The translations under genes were made by a program, and so were the position numbers. DNA of 52,796 nt from Clostridia bacterium. Lineage in GTDB: Bacteria; Bacillota; Clostridia; Christensenellales; Aristaeellaceae. The notes beneath the pieces are model-generated. The model saw only the letters and a list, made by a program, of their open reading frames with translations. It had not been told where the DNA came from and did no database searches. The stretch lies in contig JAFXVR010000007.1 in assembly GCA_017534885.1 (NCBI GenBank), positions 1 to 52,796 of the forward strand, read 5' to 3'. Shown piece after piece: positions 49,167-52,796 of this stretch (positions are counted from its first letter, which is position 1; every line of letters starts with the position of its first letter).

Positions 49167-50720
49167 TTAGTCCGTCAGGTCGGTCTGGTACTGCTCCCGG
49201 GCGAGGCGCTCCAGAATGCGCTCAAAGGCGGGCCGGAAACGGGTGCCCAGCGATGTGTCGGCGGGGATCACGCCCAAGCGGGCGATGCGGGTCAGCTCCT
49301 CGCGGCTGACGATGCGGTTCGGGGACAGCCCTTCCGCGCCGGATAGCGCCTCCCGCTGCCAGGCCAGCGCCCAGTGCCGAAGCTCCCATTCCTTCATCCG
49401 ATCCAGCCGCGGCACGGCAGCCAGAGGGTCGGAACGCCATGTTTCCTCCATGCGGCGGCAGCGGTCACAGAGGCCGCAGCGGGCCGCCCGCATCCCGAAA
49501 TGCCGGCTGAGCCCCGCCGGGATGCAGTCCCCGCCGAGAAACAGACTCAGCACAGCTTCATGCTTGCGCCAGCGCTCACGGATGACGCGCCGCTGGCGGA
49601 AGCGCTGGAGCCGTTTTTTGATGGAATGGCCCTGAGGGAGCTGATTGTGATCCCGCTGATAGCGCCGACGGATAGATTCGATGGCGCGGAGATCCAGCAG
49701 CTGAATGCAGTCCGACGGTTCTCCGTCCCTTCCGGCGCGCCCGGACTGCTGGGCGTAATCGGTCAGGTCGGCGGGAATGAGGTCGTGGATGACGAAGCGG
49801 ATATCGGGGATGTCAACCCCCATGCCGAAGGCGGAGGTGGCGGTGAGAATGAGAAGATCGCCGCTGGCGAAGCGCTGCTGGATGTCCGTCCGCTCCTCGC
49901 GGTTCATGCCCGCGTGATAAAAGGCCGTCCGGACAGGCTGACCCTCCTGCCGCTGCCAGGCGGCGATCAGGCGGGCCAGCTGTTCGGCGCGGCTTCGGGT
50001 CTGGCAGAAGATGATCCCGCGCTGGCCCTCCCGCTCACTCAGCAGCCGCCGGAGCTCCTTTTCGGGATTCAGGGTGGTGCGCACGCTGTAGCGCAGGTTA
50101 GGCCGGATCAGGGGCAGGCGCAGGACATCAAAGCGCTTCACGCGGAGGCTCTGGGCGATGCCTTTGAGCATCTGCGGATCAGAGGTGGCGGTCATGGCGC
50201 AGACGACCGGGCGTTCGGGCAGTTCAGCAATGAAAGCGCCGATGGCCGCGTAGGCCGGGCGGAAGCTCTCGCCCCACTGCACCACGCAGTGCGCCTCGTC
50301 CACCACCAGAAGGGACAGGGTCAGGCTCCGGATGAGGCACCGGAAATGCTCCGAGGCGAGGCGCTCCGGGGCGGCGTAAATCAGCCGCGCCTGCCCGCTC
50401 CTGGCCAGGTTCAATTGGCGCTGCCGATCCTCAGGCGACTGCAGGCTGTCCAGAAAGACTGCCGGAATGCCCCGCCGCGACAGGGAGGCGACCTGATCCC
50501 GCATCAGGGAAATCAGCGGGGACACCACCAGGGTCACCCCCGGGAGCATCAGCGCCGGAAGCTGATAACACAGGGATTTGCCCGCACCGGTGGGGAAGAC
50601 CGCTGCCACATCCTGGCCGCGCAGGAGGCGCTCGATGACCTCCCGCTGGCCCGGGCGGAATTCGCTGACGCCGAAGTGTTCCCGCAGCACCTGCTCCAGC
50701 TGTTTTTGCGCTGAAGCCAT
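49167..50720 (-). CDS. RecQ family ATP-dependent DNA helicase
   Basis: A 517-residue 3'-5' DNA helicase. FGVSEFRPGQREVIE starts the core, Walker A is FPTGAGKSLCYQLPA, the DEAH box VVDEAHCVVQWGESFR, and motif VI QQSGRAGRDG. A short zinc-binding region (AARCGLCDRCRR) remains, but the winged-helix RQC and HRDC domains of full-length RecQ are reduced or absent. This is the short RecQ type common in Bacillota. The ATG overlaps the stop of the TPM gene, so the two are coupled although their functions look unrelated. Confidence 0.94.
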   Translation of the reverse strand: MASAQKQLEQVLREHFGVSEFRPGQREVIERLLRGQDVAAVFPTGAGKSLCYQLPALMLPGVTLVVSPLISLMRDQVASLSRRGIPAVFLDSLQSPEDRQRQLNLARSGQARLIYAAPERLASEHFRCLIRSLTLSLLVVDEAHCVVQWGESFRPAYAAIGAFIAELPERPVVCAMTATSDPQMLKGIAQSLRVKRFDVLRLPLIRPNLRYSVRTTLNPEKELRRLLSEREGQRGIIFCQTRSRAEQLARLIAAWQRQEGQPVRTAFYHAGMNREERTDIQQRFASGDLLILTATSAFGMGVDIPDIRFVIHDLIPADLTDYAQQSGRAGRDGEPSDCIQLLDLRAIESIRRRYQRDHNQLPQGHSIKKRLQRFRQRRVIRERWRKHEAVLSLFLGGDCIPAGLSRHFGMRAARCGLCDRCRRMEETWRSDPLAAVPRLDRMKEWELRHWALAWQREALSGAEGLSPNRIVSREELTRIARLGVIPADTSLGTRFRPAFERILERLAREQYQTDLTD

Positions 50721-51568
50721 CAGAAGTGGTGGCCTCCGCCGCCGTGGGACATGCCGCCGGAGGAGATATGCACGCTGCTGCCGTGGCCGGAGCTGTGCCC
50801 GCCGGAGGGACGGGAACCGCCGCTGGGATGATCCTGGGTGATGCGCCGCTTGCTGACGGTCTCGCGGAGGAAGGTCTCGGTATCCACTCGGAGCTGGCGC
50901 TGGCTGTTGTCCTGGAGGGCGTAGCGGTAGGTGCTGCCCTTCAGCTGATAGCTCCCGCGCACGGAGAAGATCATGATCAGGGCGACAGCCAGACCCGCGG
51001 CCGTTGCCACCAGCATTTCACTGCGGGTCAGGGCGTTGTACAGGCCGGACAGGCGCTCGCCGGTGACGGAATCGTAGCGGAAGGAGCCCTCCTCGATGCC
51101 CTGGGCGAGATAACGTTCGGTCGCGTTCAGCTCTGCGATCATGGCGGAGCCATACCGGCCGTAGGACAGGTAGCTGTCCGCGCTGGTGAGGATGCTTTCG
51201 ACGCGGTGGTCGTTCAGGTAATCGATCATCACGCCGGCGGTGGACAGATAGTTGAACCGGTTGTTCATGTCCACCACAAAGACCACGCCCGCCCGGTCCT
51301 TGCCCAGGCCGTAGCCGTTGTCTTCATAGTAGGCGTCGGCAAAGCTGACGGTGGTCTGCGTGCCGCCGGTGGGAACGCGCCGGGTGGTCAGCACGGTCAC
51401 ATCCACCTGATACTTATTCCGCATCCGGGTGATCAGCTGCTCCATCTGGCTGATCTCCGACTCGGTGTACAGCCCGGCTTCATCATTCACCAGCGGGGCG
51501 GCAAGGGCGGCGCTCAGGCTTGTCAGCAGCAGAAGCGCCAGCATCAGCGCACACAGGCGTTTTACCAT
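50720..51568 (-). CDS. TPM domain membrane protein (YgcG-like)
   Basis: A 282-residue protein with a signal peptide (VKRLCALMLALLLLTSLSAALA), an outer TPM domain starting PLVNDEAGLYTESEISQMEQ and containing GKDRAGVVFVVDMNNR, a membrane segment (MLVATAAGLAVALIMIFSV), and a C-terminal tail rich in Gly, Ser and His (SGGHSSGHGSSVHISSGGMS ... GGGGHHF) that could bind metal. TPM proteins often accompany zinc-ribbon proteins, as here. The ATG at 51568 has GGAGGTG at eight bases and overlaps the preceding gene's end by seven bases. Confidence 0.9.
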   Translation of the reverse strand: MVKRLCALMLALLLLTSLSAALAAPLVNDEAGLYTESEISQMEQLITRMRNKYQVDVTVLTTRRVPTGGTQTTVSFADAYYEDNGYGLGKDRAGVVFVVDMNNRFNYLSTAGVMIDYLNDHRVESILTSADSYLSYGRYGSAMIAELNATERYLAQGIEEGSFRYDSVTGERLSGLYNALTRSEMLVATAAGLAVALIMIFSVRGSYQLKGSTYRYALQDNSQRQLRVDTETFLRETVSKRRITQDHPSGGSRPSGGHSSGHGSSVHISSGGMSHGGGGHHF

Positions 51569-52596
51569 ATGAATGCACCTCCCGCACAGAGCAGTCCGGC
51601 CACGGCGGCGCCCACGGCAAGGGCTGTGCCGATCAGCTTGCCCGTGTTGAAGGGCAGGCGGCCGCACACGGTGCCGGTCTGGGCGTTCATCAGATAGTAA
51701 TAGCTCTTTCCCTGGGACTGGTAGGTCAGCACCCAGGCGGGCAGAAGCACATAGCGCATCCGGGTGCGCACAGGCCGGAAGCTGAAGGTGCCGTTGACGT
51801 TTTCGCTGCGGACGCCTTCCATCATCATCGGCTTGGCGTAGCGTTCCACTTCCTGCTGCATGTCCTCCGCGGCGCTCTGCTCCTCCACATCCCGCATTTC
51901 CGCCAGGAAACCGCTGAGATAGGCCGGGTCAAAGGGCTTCATGGCGCTGAGGGTATAGGGCTGAATGCCGTCGGTCAGCTGGCGGTCATTGGCCTTGAGC
52001 GCCTTGCGGAACAGGTTGCGGAAGGTCAGGGTGCCTTCCCGCTCCACATGGTAAAAGCGGTGGACGGTGACCATGTAATTGCCCTGCACAGAGCTGCTGG
52101 TGCGCACACCGTCGCCGGAAAGGGCGGCTTCCCCCTCGATCTCGCCGATCCAGTAGGGATAATAAACGCCGCTGAACATCTCCCGCTGTTCCCGGGTGAA
52201 GACGCGCTTGTCCACAAAGCGCTTCCTGGCCAGGTATTTGGAGAAATGCTGTTCCGCCTGCTCCCGGTCGATGGCGAAGGGGATGACCCAGTCCGGCTTG
52301 AAGGAACCGGACAGCCGATCCGTCAGCACCACCGGGCTGTGGCAGAAATAGCAGCGGGTGGCGGCGGTGGTATCGCCGGTGACAATCTGCGCGCCGCAGG
52401 ACTGGCAGTGGTATTCCTTCAGCTGGCCAGGCGTATAGGTTTCAGGTTTGGCCTCGACAGACGTCTGCTCGGCGGGCTGCACCGCTTCGAGATCGACCTT
52501 GTTGGCGCAGTAAGGGCAGATCAGGGCCTGCTGGTTGGGCTGATACTCGAGATAAGCGCCGCAGGACGGACACTTGAAATGCTTAACCTCGCTCAT
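51562..52596 (-). CDS. TFIIB-type zinc-ribbon membrane protein
   Basis: A 344-residue protein. Two zinc ribbons open it (FKCPSCGAYLEYQPNQQALI with CPYCANKVD; YHCQSCGAQIVTGD with CYFCHSP). A long mixed domain with DWVIPFAIDREQAEQHFSKY and VYYPYWIGEIEGEA follows, then two hydrophobic C-terminal segments (LIGTALAVGAAVAGLL). This family commonly neighbours TPM or LemA proteins in Bacillota; its role is unknown, probably in membrane protein handling. The ATG at 52596 is chosen because the zinc ribbon starts there. The promoter lies at 52622-52650. Confidence 0.88.
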   Translation of the reverse strand: MSEVKHFKCPSCGAYLEYQPNQQALICPYCANKVDLEAVQPAEQTSVEAKPETYTPGQLKEYHCQSCGAQIVTGDTTAATRCYFCHSPVVLTDRLSGSFKPDWVIPFAIDREQAEQHFSKYLARKRFVDKRVFTREQREMFSGVYYPYWIGEIEGEAALSGDGVRTSSSVQGNYMVTVHRFYHVEREGTLTFRNLFRKALKANDRQLTDGIQPYTLSAMKPFDPAYLSGFLAEMRDVEEQSAAEDMQQEVERYAKPMMMEGVRSENVNGTFSFRPVRTRMRYVLLPAWVLTYQSQGKSYYYLMNAQTGTVCGRLPFNTGKLIGTALAVGAAVAGLLCAGGAFIW

Positions 52597-52621
52597 CGGG
52601 ATTTCCCCCTCTCGTGATGCT

Positions 52622-52650
52622 ATCATACCATGAAAACGGCCGCTTCGCAA
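52622..52650 (-). promoter_or_regulatory. Promoter of the zinc-ribbon/TPM/recQ unit
   Basis: On the minus strand TTGCGA (52645-52650), 17 bases, TATGAT (52622-52627). The -10 context (GGTATGAT) is the same as that of the xpaC promoter at 46922. Confidence 0.72.
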
Positions 52651-52660
52651 GAGGGTGATA

Positions 52661-52796
52661 TGCTCCCCCTGAAGTAGACACTGGAAAAACACAAACCAGT
52701 GGACTTCGGGGGGAGTATTTGTGTCGAGGAAAGCGAAGTACACAGTAGAAGCCAAGGTAAGAGCAGCGGAACGATACCTGCGAGGGGAAGCAAGTG
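52661..52796 (+). mobile_element. Left end of an IS3-family insertion sequence (truncated by the window)
   Basis: The segment starts near TGCTCCCCCTGAAGTAGACA, which resembles the TG-starting terminal repeats of IS3/IS150-type elements, and carries the start of an OrfA gene. An imperfect inverted repeat (52663-52684 against 52696-52715) forms a hairpin whose right arm contains the GGGGGGAG ribosome site of that gene. The exact outer boundary, the right end and any target duplication lie outside what can be seen. Confidence 0.8.
52721..52796 (+). CDS. IS3-family transposase OrfA (partial, N-terminus)
   Basis: The open frame from GTG at 52721 reads SRKAKYTVEAKVRAAERYLR after the start and is cut by the window end. 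This is the first helix of the helix-turn-helix DNA-binding domain typical of IS3/IS150 OrfA proteins. A GGGGGGAG site precedes the GTG by five bases. OrfA normally combines with OrfB by programmed frameshifting. Confidence 0.82.
   Translation, partial: MSRKAKYTVEAKVRAAERYLRGEAS

Overview
The window is a GC-rich bacterial chromosome segment, densely packed with genes. Third codon positions are mostly G or C, which is why long antisense shadow frames are so common. Gene content points to Bacillota, most likely an uncultured gut or rumen Clostridia lineage (Christensenellales-like is a guess). Supporting signs are the linked prmA-rsmE-mtaB-HIT-rpsU genes, a 4-Cys TSCPD protein, VanW, YacL-type PIN/TRAM, XpaC/TelA and strong AGGAGG ribosome sites. 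No rRNA, tRNA or CRISPR array was seen.

Layout. 1-1770 (+): 3' end of tuf, a TSCPD protein and a DEAD-box helicase, closed by a terminator shared with the opposite strand. 1775-3741 (-): a coiled-coil membrane protein, an unknown protein and two tandem O6-alkylguanine alkyltransferase-family genes. 3801-6007 (-): a NagZ-like GH3 enzyme and a serine hydrolase. 6200-11900 (+): GH36 alpha-galactosidase, then a first MoxR-DUF58-DUF4129 module and the relic of an endonuclease/exonuclease/phosphatase gene. 11908-13953 (+): orphan rfbB and rfbD. 13988-14085: a large nested palindrome. 14140-17499 (+): glmM-glmS with its own promoter and a very strong hairpin.

17610-30421 (-) is one long run. Read from its promoter it holds VanW, CHAP/peptidoglycan-binding protein, terminator, secreted protein with an acidic-aromatic tail, second MoxR, DUF58, DUF4129, lipoprotein, DUF3842, ECF S component, NahK-like kinase, radA and the PIN/TRAM protein. 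30489-37611 (+): pRiA4b-type zinc protein, class A PBP, a small PD-(D/E)XK-like protein beside a SNF2 ATPase, surE and a broken ogg. 37626-44772 (-): zinc ribbon, coaE, lytic transglycosylase, peptide-binding protein, prmA, rsmE, mtaB, HIT, then rpsU with its own promoter. 44796-46950 (-): xpaC-telA. 47125-48696 (+): a VWA protein and murI. 48700-52650 (-): zinc-ribbon protein, TPM protein, recQ and a small coiled-coil protein. The window ends inside the left end of an IS3-family element.

The recurring theme is the cell envelope: glmM/glmS, murI, PBP1A, lytic transglycosylase, NagZ, CHAP and VanW, with two MoxR chaperone modules. The best candidate for something undescribed is the second MoxR locus (about 22.3-30.4 kb), where the chaperone module sits with exported proteins carrying unusual acidic tails. 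Other leads are the DUF3842/ECF-S/sugar-kinase trio, the nuclease-like plus SNF2 pair, two internally deleted pseudogenes (EEP and ogg) and the palindrome before glmM.
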